From Gammaproteobacteria bacterium (lineage in GTDB: Bacteria; Pseudomonadota; Gammaproteobacteria; GCA-001735895), in the NCBI GenBank assembly GCA_003231795.1, contig QIJI01000174.1:1-11460 (forward strand): a stretch of DNA of 11,460 bases. The letters are read 5' to 3'. The stretch's first letter is position 1, and each line of letters begins with the position of its first letter. Both the position numbers and the translations under genes were made by a program. The notes beneath the pieces are model-generated. The model searched no databases. It was not told the origin of the DNA and worked only from the letters and a program-made list of their open reading frames with translations. Positions 1-6,681 of this stretch are shown here, one piece after another.

Positions 1-3000
1 ACCTTCTCACGCCTTTATGATAGCCGTGGGTATTTACCACCCTGGGGGATGACCTATCCAAGCCCCGATGTAACGGTTAACGGCAGCCCTAGTGCGGCTG
101 GTTTGGCTGAACTCGCATTGACTGGTTCCACCGATCCCGTACCTGAGTTAATAGCCGAATGGAATCGGTCCTGGGTGGTTCGAAATTACGTCGGCAATGC
201 CAACTATTACAACCCTGGCGTTAATTACGTCCCCTGGCCCGGTACCATGGCAGACGGCACAGCAATGTATATCGATGCAGATCCTGCCGATGCAATGAAA
301 CACCCTGCATTCCCGGCCGGGGAGCGCGTGAATCTGACATTAGATTATACTTATACCAGTGATACTATTTCAATTGACGGTCCAGATGTAACCTTGACAG
401 TGACCGATTACTATATTCCGACCTATTTCGTCTGGAACGATGACGAAGCCGATGGCCAAATCGATCAGACTGATATTAAAACTGAAGTACGGATTACTGC
501 CGGGACAGCGGAGATGCAGAACTTTGCCAACTGGTTTCAATATTATCGTTCAAGAATGAACGCCACCAAGTCAGTTATAGGCGACACCATTAATACAACC
601 GACGCTTCGCGCATGGGGATGCGCTGGTTCAATACCGGGCACGTTGAAGATATGGCTACCATGAGCGATCCAGCGTTAAAGCGTAATTTACTTGAAACAC
701 TTTATCCGTTTGTCACTCCAGCCAGTGGTACTCCGATGAGAACCTCATTGCGAGATACCGGAATTTACTTTGAAACTACCGGTAGTAGTGCGCCTATATT
801 ATCGGCTGCACTCGGTGGTGAATGTCAACAAAACTTCAATATTTTGATGTCGGATGGTTTCTGGAATGGTGGCAGCCCAGGTGTGGGTAACACTGATCTT
901 GATACCTCAGGTACCACTGACAACGGATTTGACGGTGACATCAATGAATCGGTTGATGATGGTAATTATGAAGATGGCGTCAGCAATACGCTAGCCGATG
1001 TCGCGATGGATAATTATGAACGCGATTTACGGGGAGATTTAGACAACAATGTTCCCACACAAGACGGAATCGACGAAGCTGATCATCAACATCTGGTAAC
1101 TTACACTATCGCTTTCGGGTTGAATGGCACCCTCGATCCACTGGTGGACGATCCTCTCGCAGTTGGATTCGCCTGGCCTGATCCCAATGATGGTAATGAA
1201 GAGAGAATCGATGATGTCTGGCATGCAGCCTATAACGGCCGGGGGCAATATCTGAGTGCGCAAAACCCCGAAGAGCTTCAGCAATCGCTAAATATTGCCA
1301 TTGCCGATATTGCTGAAAGAACGGCTACCGCCGCGGCTGTTTCGATTAACTCAGCTAAATTAACCACCCAGTCCGTTGTTTATCTGGCACAATTCAATAC
1401 CAACCGCTGGCAGGGTAATCTGTTCGCTTTCAGAATTGTCGACCTCGATCTGGGTACACTGGCTATCACTCCGGATTGGTCAGCGGCTGATGATCTTAAC
1501 ACTCGAAATCTGGTTTCTAACCCGCGCGTTATCATTACCAACGATGGCACTGGCGGAGTTCCATTTCAATTTACAGATTTGAGCACAGCGCAAAGAGATG
1601 ATCTGCGCACCAACCCGGCTGGTGGAACAGATGTGGACGCAATCGCAACTGCCCGGCTTGATTATCTGCGCGGTGACCGCAGCGACGAAGGTGCCGGATA
1701 CTTTTTCCGCGACCGCCTTTCATTGCTCGGTGATCTGGTTAATTCAGGACCCGTTTTTGTCGGCGCCCCAAGCTTGAACTGGCCCGATACTGCCCCATTC
1801 CCAACCGCGGTCGGTACTCGGTACTCGGATTTTAAAAATGGCCCTGCGGCGCAACGCGACGGTATTATTTATGCCGGCGCCAACGATGGCATGCTGCACG
1901 GTTTTTACGAAGGTCAACTAGGTGACAATACTGTCACTCCTCCCATTCCTGCCATAAATGGCGGCGAAGAACGTCTGGCCTATATCCCGAATATCCTGTT
2001 TTCGACGAATGCAGGCGAAGGATTGCATTACCTGACCGATCAGAACTACGGTCACCGTTACTACAATGACCTGACGCCGTCACTGTCTGACATATATGCC
2101 GATCTTGGTAGTGGCACCCAGTGGAGTACCGTTTTAATCAGTGGTCTGCGTGGCGGCGGCCGCGGAATCTATGCGCTCAACGTTACCGATCCGGACAGCT
2201 TCAGCGAAGCCAACGCCAGTTCAATCGCATTGTGGGAATTCACCAACAATGATGACCCTGATCTCGGATACACTTATAGCCGACCGCAGATCGGTATGAC
2301 CAATAATGGCAACTGGGTCGCCATTTTCGGTAACGGTTATAACGATACCGGCGACGGTGAAGCCAAACTGTTTATCGTTGATATTGCAGCGGGTGCTGAT
2401 GGCAGTTGGGACAGCGGTGACTACATCGAAATTTCCACCAACACAGGTACCCCAACTGATCGTAACGGGCTGGCAACACCCGCGCTGGCGGACCTCGACG
2501 GTAACGGCACCATCGACCGTATCTACGCTGGTGATCTGCAGGGTCAGATGTGGGTATTTGATGTCAGTGGCACGAGTTCAGCTACCTGGGGCATCCCGGA
2601 TGACGATCCTTTGTTTACGACTACCGGTGGTGAACCGATAACCTCGGCGCCGACGCTGGCCAAACATCCGACCCAATCAGATACCGGCAGTAACGCCCCG
2701 AATGTCATGGTGTACTTCGGCTCGGGTCAATATCTGACCAATGCCGACAAGACCAGTCCTAACCTGAACCACTTTTACGGTGTGTGGGACAAAGGTGATG
2801 ATGATCTTGACGACAACAATCTGGTTCAGCAGTTTTATGACAACGCCTTCACTGAGCGTGTACTGACCGACAACGTGGTCGATTATACCGGTGTTGATTA
2901 TGGCTGGTACTTCACACTGCCTGATACCGGTGAACGTTCGGTGACTCGCCCTGTAGTGCGCGGTGGCATCGTATTCTTCAACAGCTTTGTTCCGGTATCC

Positions 3001-3294
3001 GACCCCTGTTCAGTTGGCGGCTACGGTTATCGTTTCGCGGTTGACATAGCCACCGGTAGCTCACCCGACGAGGTTGTTGTGGACACCAATGGGGATGGTG
3101 TTATCGACGACAATGACAAGGTTACCGACGGTTCAGGAAATACCGCAGTCATGGCGGCAATTCAGCAGGAGGGCTTCCTGCCTGAACCGGTCTTCATCGA
3201 AGATATTGCGTTCACCGCGGAAACACCTACCGTGGTTGTCGCGCTTCCTGATATACCCACTGGCCGCTTCGCGTGGCAGGAGTTAATCCAATGA
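1..3294 (+). CDS. pilY1: PilY1-type type IV pilus tip adhesin/assembly protein, 5' partial
   Basis: The reading frame is open from base 1, so the gene starts outside the window; 1097 residues are visible. PilY1 proteins sit at the type IV pilus tip, prime pilus assembly and mediate calcium-dependent adhesion and surface sensing. The first third holds the end of a von Willebrand A-like domain (TPMRTSL near 727-747, ILMSDGFW near 841-864). A linker follows with the family-typical LRGDRS...FFRDR...LGDLVNSGPVFVG stretch (about 1664-1764). The rest is the PilC/PilY1 beta-propeller, with a calcium-loop pattern DLDGNGTID (2491-2517) just before YAGDLQGQMWVFD, the classic PilY1 signature. A second acidic loop, DTNGDGVIDDND (3082-3117), lies near the C terminus. 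The stop overlaps the next gene's start (ATGA), indicating translational coupling. Family assignment is secure from motifs; the ligand cannot be inferred. Confidence 0.93.
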   Translation, partial: TFSRLYDSRGYLPPWGMTYPSPDVTVNGSPSAAGLAELALTGSTDPVPELIAEWNRSWVVRNYVGNANYYNPGVNYVPWPGTMADGTAMYIDADPADAMKHPAFPAGERVNLTLDYTYTSDTISIDGPDVTLTVTDYYIPTYFVWNDDEADGQIDQTDIKTEVRITAGTAEMQNFANWFQYYRSRMNATKSVIGDTINTTDASRMGMRWFNTGHVEDMATMSDPALKRNLLETLYPFVTPASGTPMRTSLRDTGIYFETTGSSAPILSAALGGECQQNFNILMSDGFWNGGSPGVGNTDLDTSGTTDNGFDGDINESVDDGNYEDGVSNTLADVAMDNYERDLRGDLDNNVPTQDGIDEADHQHLVTYTIAFGLNGTLDPLVDDPLAVGFAWPDPNDGNEERIDDVWHAAYNGRGQYLSAQNPEELQQSLNIAIADIAERTATAAAVSINSAKLTTQSVVYLAQFNTNRWQGNLFAFRIVDLDLGTLAITPDWSAADDLNTRNLVSNPRVIITNDGTGGVPFQFTDLSTAQRDDLRTNPAGGTDVDAIATARLDYLRGDRSDEGAGYFFRDRLSLLGDLVNSGPVFVGAPSLNWPDTAPFPTAVGTRYSDFKNGPAAQRDGIIYAGANDGMLHGFYEGQLGDNTVTPPIPAINGGEERLAYIPNILFSTNAGEGLHYLTDQNYGHRYYNDLTPSLSDIYADLGSGTQWSTVLISGLRGGGRGIYALNVTDPDSFSEANASSIALWEFTNNDDPDLGYTYSRPQIGMTNNGNWVAIFGNGYNDTGDGEAKLFIVDIAAGADGSWDSGDYIEISTNTGTPTDRNGLATPALADLDGNGTIDRIYAGDLQGQMWVFDVSGTSSATWGIPDDDPLFTTTGGEPITSAPTLAKHPTQSDTGSNAPNVMVYFGSGQYLTNADKTSPNLNHFYGVWDKGDDDLDDNNLVQQFYDNAFTERVLTDNVVDYTGVDYGWYFTLPDTGERSVTRPVVRGGIVFFNSFVPVSDPCSVGGYGYRFAVDIATGSSPDEVVVDTNGDGVIDDNDKVTDGSGNTAVMAAIQQEGFLPEPVFIEDIAFTAETPTVVVALPDIPTGRFAWQELIQ

Positions 3295-3599
3295 ATAATT
3301 TTAAAACATTGCTCACCCAGTTGCTGATTGTTTCCGCCCTGCTGCTTCCGTGGACTACCGCGGGAGCACTGGAAACCTTCGAAAAGGCCGGTTTTATTAG
3401 CGACCTCGGCTATGATCTGTTCGTAATACGCGGTCAATCCTACCGTATCGCACCCGGTGCAAAATTACGCAGCAATGATGCCGCGCGACAAAAGTTTTCC
3501 GACTTTAAAGTCGGGGATGAAATATGGAGTAAAGGTAAGATATTGAATGGTGTTTATTACGTCGATATCATTTCATATGAAACACCGGAACCTTCTTAA
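3291..3599 (+). CDS. Small exported protein in the PilY2 position
   Basis: A 102-residue protein lies between pilY1 and pilE. ATG 3291 is preferred over an in-frame ATG at 3273 because AGGAG (3278-3282) sits 8 nt upstream and the ATGA overlap with pilY1 implies coupling. Residues 1-26 form a signal peptide: a short polar start, the hydrophobic run LLIVSALLLPW, and a probable cleavage after AGA. The mature part is about 76 residues, rich in beta-type sequence (YDLFVIRGQSYRI, FKVGDEIWSKG, GVYYVDII), suggesting a small OB- or SH3-like barrel. In Pseudomonas aeruginosa the gene between pilY1 and pilE is pilY2, a small protein linked to pilus biogenesis. This gene matches in place, size and export, and loosely in style, but I cannot prove homology by eye. 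A periplasmic pilus accessory role is inference. Confidence 0.8.
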   Translation: MNNFKTLLTQLLIVSALLLPWTTAGALETFEKAGFISDLGYDLFVIRGQSYRIAPGAKLRSNDAARQKFSDFKVGDEIWSKGKILNGVYYVDIISYETPEPS

Positions 3600-3617
3600 A
3601 CAGCATGCCTTATTAAA

Positions 3618-3647
3618 ATGAGAAATTCGAAAATGAGAAACTCGAAA
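3618..3647 (+). repeat. Tandem 15-bp duplication at the pilE start
   Basis: Two adjacent 15-bp units differ at one base (ATGAGAAATTCGAAA then ATGAGAAACTCGAAA) and each encodes MRNSK. This duplicates the start codon and doubles the charged leader peptide. The unit length is a multiple of three, so the frame is kept either way. Confidence 0.95.
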
Positions 3648-4034
3648 GGCTTTTCCCTTATCGAACTGTTGATCGTGGTCGCGATCATCGGCATCCTGTC
3701 TACGGTTGCCATCGGTTTTTACGGCGACAATGTTATCGCATCAAATCGTACCGAAGGACGCTCGGCATTGGCTCAGGTGGCAGGAAGCCTGGAGAAGTGC
3801 AAAAGCCTTTATGGATCCTACAATCATGCCAATTGCAACGTGGCATTACCGCTGACCACTGATACAAATTATTACACGATTTCAGCGAGTGCAATGGCGG
3901 GTACTACCTTTACCCTGACCGCCACCCCGGTAGCCGGTCGACCTCAGGCAAATGATAGCGACTGCACCACACTGACGCTGACCAATACCGGTGTCAGAGA
4001 TGGAACCGGCGCTGATTCCGCTGAATGCTGGTAA
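3618..4034 (+). CDS. pilE: Type IV minor pilin, PilE-like
   Basis: This is a 138-residue type IV prepilin. It has a short positively charged leader ending in G11, cleaved by the prepilin peptidase PilD before F12. The mature N terminus FSLIELLIVVAIIGIL carries the conserved Glu5 (E16 of the precursor) and a hydrophobic assembly helix. Four cysteines (C61, C73, C116, C137) could form two disulfides; the last pair encloses a C-terminal D-loop ending ECW, typical of PilE minor pilins. Minor pilins with PilY1 form the pilus tip complex that starts assembly. Being the last gene of the cluster after pilY1 and the small exported gene fits PilE of the fimU-pilVWX-pilY1Y2-pilE order. ATG 3618 and ATG 3633 are both possible starts because the first five codons are duplicated; neither has a strong Shine-Dalgarno. 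A major pilin is less likely given the context. Confidence 0.92.
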   Translation: MRNSKMRNSKGFSLIELLIVVAIIGILSTVAIGFYGDNVIASNRTEGRSALAQVAGSLEKCKSLYGSYNHANCNVALPLTTDTNYYTISASAMAGTTFTLTATPVAGRPQANDSDCTTLTLTNTGVRDGTGADSAECW

Positions 4035-4066
4035 TCCAGCCAGTCACCCGATAAATATACCCCGAT

Positions 4067-4100
4067 AACCAGCATAGTCGATTTATCGACTGCGCTGGTT
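4067..4100. repeat. Interrupted inverted repeat downstream of pilE
   Basis: AACCAGC (4067-4073) pairs with GCTGGTT (4094-4100). Inside it AGTCGA (4076-4081) pairs with TCGACT (4086-4091), with a 2+2 internal mismatch and a TTTA loop. A smaller GCTGG/CCAGC hairpin (4028-4041) overlaps the pilE stop. The larger stem could end or stabilise pilE transcripts, but no T-run follows directly (the next Ts are at 4117-4120). It also covers the -35 region of the promoter for the next operon, so an operator is possible. Confidence 0.6.
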
Positions 4101-4111
4101 GTTGCTATAAT
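4083..4111 (+). promoter_or_regulatory. Extended -10 sigma70-type promoter for the sulfur-relay operon
   Basis: TGCTATAAT (4103-4111) is a perfect extended -10 element (TGnTATAAT). The hexamer 17 bases upstream of TATAAT (TTATCG, 4083-4088) is a weak -35, as often with extended -10 promoters. Transcription would begin near 4118, leaving a leader of about 20 nt before ATG 4138. Not experimentally shown. Confidence 0.6.
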
Positions 4112-4137
4112 CCCCCTTTTCCAGAAGTTCGATTCGC

Positions 4138-5181
4138 ATGAGCAAAAAAGCAGTGGCGCTGATTTCCGGTGGCCTCGATTCAATGCTGGCCGCTCGCCTG
4201 ATTCAGCAACAGGGAGTTCAGGTCGAAGGTATTAATTTTTACACCGGTTTTTGTGTAGAAGGCCATACGCATGCCATCCGCAAACAGGATCGCAACAAGA
4301 ACAAACGCAATAATGCATTATGGGTTGCCGAGCAACTCGGTATCAAACTACAAATCATCGATATCGTCGAAGAATACAAGGATGTGGTGATCAATCCGAA
4401 ACATGGTTATGGCGCTAATCTGAACCCCTGCCTGGATTGCAAGATATTCATGGTCGGTAAAGCACTCGAATGGATCAAGGATTTTGAATATGACTTCATT
4501 ATCACCGGCGAAGTCATCGGTCAGCGGCCGATGTCACAACGCAAAGCGACTATGCCGGTGGTAGCACGGGAGTCGGGCGCCGATGATTTATTGTTACGGC
4601 CGCTATGCGCGAAAAACCTGGCGCCGACTTTGCCCGAACGTGAAGGCTGGATTGATCGCGAAAAGCTGATGAGCATTACCGGTCGTTCACGTAAGCCGCA
4701 AATGGCACTGGCCAAAGAATTTGGGTTTGTTGATTACGCCCAACCCGCCGGGGGCTGTTGTTTTTTGACCGACAAAAGCTACTCGGTAAAATTACAGGAT
4801 TTATGGAACCATCGCGGAACCCGCAAGTACGAACTGGACGACATTATGCTGCTCAAAGTGGGTCGACATATCCGTCCGAACCAGGCTTTCAAACTTATTA
4901 TTGCGCGCGAAGAAGGTGAAACCAATTTTCTCAGCGGTTATCAGCGCGAATTTCAGACCATTAAAACGGTCAGCCATGCCGGACCCATTGCGCTGGTCGA
5001 GGGCGAACAACTGGATGCTCAGCAGCTTGAACTGGCCTGCGCAATTACCGCTCGTTTCAGTCAAGGACGCGATGCGGACTCGGTGGAATTGTTGTTCAGC
5101 GATCACGGCCAGAATACACAGAGCATTCATGTCAAACCAATGCCTGCCGAGCAGATCAAAGCGGACTGGGTGCTCGCATGA
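4138..5181 (+). CDS. MnmA/ThiI-like PP-loop sulfurtransferase with DUF814-like C-terminus
   Basis: A 347-residue protein of the adenine-nucleotide alpha-hydrolase (PP-loop) superfamily. The ATP pyrophosphatase loop SGGLDS is at residues 10-15. NPCLDC (C98, C101) matches the place of the first catalytic cysteine of the tRNA 2-thiouridylase MnmA, and PAGGCCFL (C207, C208) matches the MnmA region holding the second. TGEVIGQRPMSQ (123-134) replaces the MnmA TGHYA segment. Thus the fold, ATP site and cysteine pair for adenylation and thiolation of a tRNA base appear present. Residues about 225-347 do not look like MnmA; LLKVGRHIR...KLIIAREEGETNFL resembles the DUF814/NFACT-R domain. The gene overlaps a tusA-type gene by 4 bp, strongly implying that TusA donates the persulfide sulfur. 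Length and divergence argue against it being standard MnmA (about 360 residues, different C-terminal domains) or ThiI (with THUMP domain). The substrate is unknown; a tRNA is likely. Confidence 0.85.
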   Translation: MSKKAVALISGGLDSMLAARLIQQQGVQVEGINFYTGFCVEGHTHAIRKQDRNKNKRNNALWVAEQLGIKLQIIDIVEEYKDVVINPKHGYGANLNPCLDCKIFMVGKALEWIKDFEYDFIITGEVIGQRPMSQRKATMPVVARESGADDLLLRPLCAKNLAPTLPEREGWIDREKLMSITGRSRKPQMALAKEFGFVDYAQPAGGCCFLTDKSYSVKLQDLWNHRGTRKYELDDIMLLKVGRHIRPNQAFKLIIAREEGETNFLSGYQREFQTIKTVSHAGPIALVEGEQLDAQQLELACAITARFSQGRDADSVELLFSDHGQNTQSIHVKPMPAEQIKADWVLA

Positions 5182-5411
5182 GCGAGGTTACCGAGCTCGA
5201 TGCCCGTCGCCTGCTGTGCCCGATGCCGGTGATCCGTTTGCAGGACTGCCTCAGAAAACAGGCGTCCGGCGCCAGAGTCAGGATCACCTGTACCGACCCG
5301 GGCACGATGAACGACATTCCAGCCTGGTGTCGCATCAATGATCATACCCTGCTTGAATGTGATCAACAGGATCATCAAATCAGTTTTCTAGTACAAAAAT
5401 CCCAGGTGTAA
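5178..5411 (+). CDS. tusA: TusA-family sulfur carrier protein
   Basis: A 77-residue TusA/YedF/SirA-family protein. The signature LDARRLLCPMPVIRL (residues 7-21) contains the CPxP motif with C14, the persulfide-carrying cysteine, at the start of the first helix. GTMNDIPAWC (about 43-52) matches the second conserved block (DPGT...DIPAWC). The whole length fits a two-layer alpha/beta sulfur carrier of about 75-80 residues. It starts in an ATGA overlap with the PP-loop gene upstream, so the two are probably translated together and work as donor and thiolase. In E. coli TusA carries sulfur from IscS through TusBCD/E to MnmA; no TusBCDE genes are in this window, so direct transfer to the neighbouring PP-loop protein is an inference. 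Whether this is the orthologue of E. coli tusA or a dedicated paralogue cannot be settled here. Confidence 0.9.
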   Translation: MSEVTELDARRLLCPMPVIRLQDCLRKQASGARVRITCTDPGTMNDIPAWCRINDHTLLECDQQDHQISFLVQKSQV

Positions 5412-5421
5412 GCACTCGATC

Positions 5422-6555
5422 ATGGATCACGACCTGCGCCATCGCGTTACCCGATCGGTCACGCTGACAGGGGCAGGCATCAATGCCACACTGGCTTGTT
5501 TACAGATTGTTTTCGGCGTTTTGGGCAAGTCGCAGGCATTACTGACGGATGGAATTCACACGCTATCCGACCTGGGTACCGATTTTATCGTTTTGTTTGC
5601 GTCAAATCGCGCGGCAAAAGCCGCAGACGCCGATCACCCTTACGGCCATGCCCGAATCGAGACCTTTGCTTCGTTGTTACTCGGTGGAATTCTGGTACTG
5701 GTCGGAATCGGCCTCGGTTTGCGCGGTATCGCAAGCGTTGTTAACGGTTCAAATCAAGACCCGGAAGCCATCACCATCCTGTTTGCCTTCCTTGCCATTG
5801 TGGCCAAGGAAGGCCTCTACCAATACACCATTCGCGCAGCACGCAGGATTCATTCCAGCCTGCTCGAAGCCAACGCCTGGCATCATCGATCAGATGCGTT
5901 ATCCTCGATCATCGTGCTGATCGGAATCTCGGCACAACTGCTTGGCGTAGCTTATTTGGATGCACTGGCAGCCGTGATTGTCGCCATCATGATTGTGCTG
6001 ATCGGGCTTCGCCTCGGGCGCAAGGCACTGTACGAGCTCATCGACACCGCACTTGATGCCGAACTGGTCGATGATATCCGACACACAATGCTTGCCTATG
6101 ACAGTGTCATCGGGATTCACAATCTGCGCTCGCGTTCGATGGGAGGACTTGGATATATCGATGCTCATATCGAAGTGGGTTCCGATCTGAGCGTTTCAGA
6201 AGCACATTTTATTGCCCACAAAGTGGAGCAGCTAGTCAAACGCAAGTTTCCACAGGTGATCGATTTGCAAGTCCATATCGATCCTTTGAACGATGACGTC
6301 AAAGAGTCGCTACTGGCGAAATTGCCGGGGCGCAGCCGCATCGAAGATGATCTTCGGAATCGCTGGCAGGATATCGAATTACACCACCAAATAAGTCAGA
6401 TTAAACTGCATTATCTCGACTCGCTGATCGAAGTCGATATTGTTATTCCCCTTGATCAAGCGCAACACCGATCCGCTATTTACGAATTACAGCAAAGGGC
6501 ACTGTCTCTCGACTACATCGGTAAGGTTAATATCTACTATCTAGAGAGCCCCTGA
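5422..6555 (+). CDS. Cation diffusion facilitator (CDF) metal efflux transporter
   Basis: A 377-residue inner-membrane metal/proton antiporter of the CDF family. About six hydrophobic segments fall between residues 12 and 195. The transport site is readable: TM2 has H46-x3-D50 (DGIHTLSD) and TM5 has H154-x3-D158 (AWHHRSDALSS), a two-His two-Asp set typical of zinc-type CDFs; YiiP of E. coli has Asp in place of the first His. DHPYGHARIE (71-80) is the family motif between TM2 and TM3. A cytoplasmic ferredoxin-like domain follows (HNLRSRSMGGLGYIDAHIEV...DLQVHIDP). About 80 extra residues after that (roughly 300-377) look like a second small alpha/beta module, making it longer than the usual ~300. 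It begins 10 bp after tusA with AGGTG at 5403-5407, so is probably co-transcribed. The substrate is likely Zn2+ but Fe2+, Mn2+ or Cd2+ are not excluded. Confidence 0.9.
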   Translation: MDHDLRHRVTRSVTLTGAGINATLACLQIVFGVLGKSQALLTDGIHTLSDLGTDFIVLFASNRAAKAADADHPYGHARIETFASLLLGGILVLVGIGLGLRGIASVVNGSNQDPEAITILFAFLAIVAKEGLYQYTIRAARRIHSSLLEANAWHHRSDALSSIIVLIGISAQLLGVAYLDALAAVIVAIMIVLIGLRLGRKALYELIDTALDAELVDDIRHTMLAYDSVIGIHNLRSRSMGGLGYIDAHIEVGSDLSVSEAHFIAHKVEQLVKRKFPQVIDLQVHIDPLNDDVKESLLAKLPGRSRIEDDLRNRWQDIELHHQISQIKLHYLDSLIEVDIVIPLDQAQHRSAIYELQQRALSLDYIGKVNIYYLESP

Positions 6556-6561
6556 TTAATT

Positions 6562-6578
6562 TGCACCAATTAGGTGCA
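6562..6578. promoter_or_regulatory. NtrC-type binding site upstream of glnA
   Basis: TGCACCAATTAGGTGCA is a 17-bp palindrome with perfect 6-bp arms (TGCACC/GGTGCA), very close to the enteric NtrC consensus TGCACCA-N3-TGGTGCA. It lies upstream of glnA, whose promoter is the classic NtrC target, and its centre (6570) is about 78 bp before the predicted start of transcription near 6648. Binding is inferred, but arm conservation and context make this a strong call. Confidence 0.85.
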
Positions 6579-6602
6579 TCGTAATCGAACACGCCTCGCT
6601 TT

Positions 6603-6619
6603 TGCACAATTAATTGGCA
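6603..6619. promoter_or_regulatory. Second, weaker NtrC-like site overlapping the glnA -35
   Basis: TGCACAATTAATTGGCA keeps the left arm TGCAC and has a degenerate right arm (TTGGCA instead of TGGTGCA). Its centre (6611) is 41 bp, close to four helical turns, from the strong site, so both could be bound on the same DNA face. Its last six bases are the -35 hexamer of the predicted glnA promoter, a position suited to repression or to direct contact with sigma70 RNA polymerase. Confidence 0.5.
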
Positions 6620-6641
6620 TAGCCGTAATTTTCGGTACAAT
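6614..6641 (+). promoter_or_regulatory. Sigma70-type glnA promoter
   Basis: TTGGCA (6614-6619), a 16-bp spacer and TACAAT (6636-6641) give a good sigma70 promoter, with transcription starting near 6648 and a leader of about 34 nt to ATG 6682. No GG-N10-GC sigma54 pattern exists between the CDF stop and the glnA start, so this is the only promoter I can see for glnA. Confidence 0.65.
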
Positions 6642-6681
6642 TCGACACAGTTTTTTATTCCTCAAATCTGGAGATTGAGCC

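Noticed and set aside
1669..1677. RGD tripeptide in PilY1 as an integrin-binding site
   Set aside because: It lies in the LRGDRS stretch, which is a common structural motif of the PilY1 family in environmental bacteria, so it is no evidence of host-cell binding.
3944..6168. Reverse-strand open frames opposite pilE, the PP-loop gene and the CDF gene
   Set aside because: They are antisense to well-supported genes, have low-complexity or unfamiliar translations and no ribosome binding sites; they are shadows of the coding strand.
6556..6681. A sigma54 (-24/-12) promoter for glnA, expected from family knowledge
   Set aside because: TTGGCAT at 6614-6620 looks like a -24 element, but the bases where GC should be (6628-6629) are AT; other GG pairs also lack GC at the right distance.
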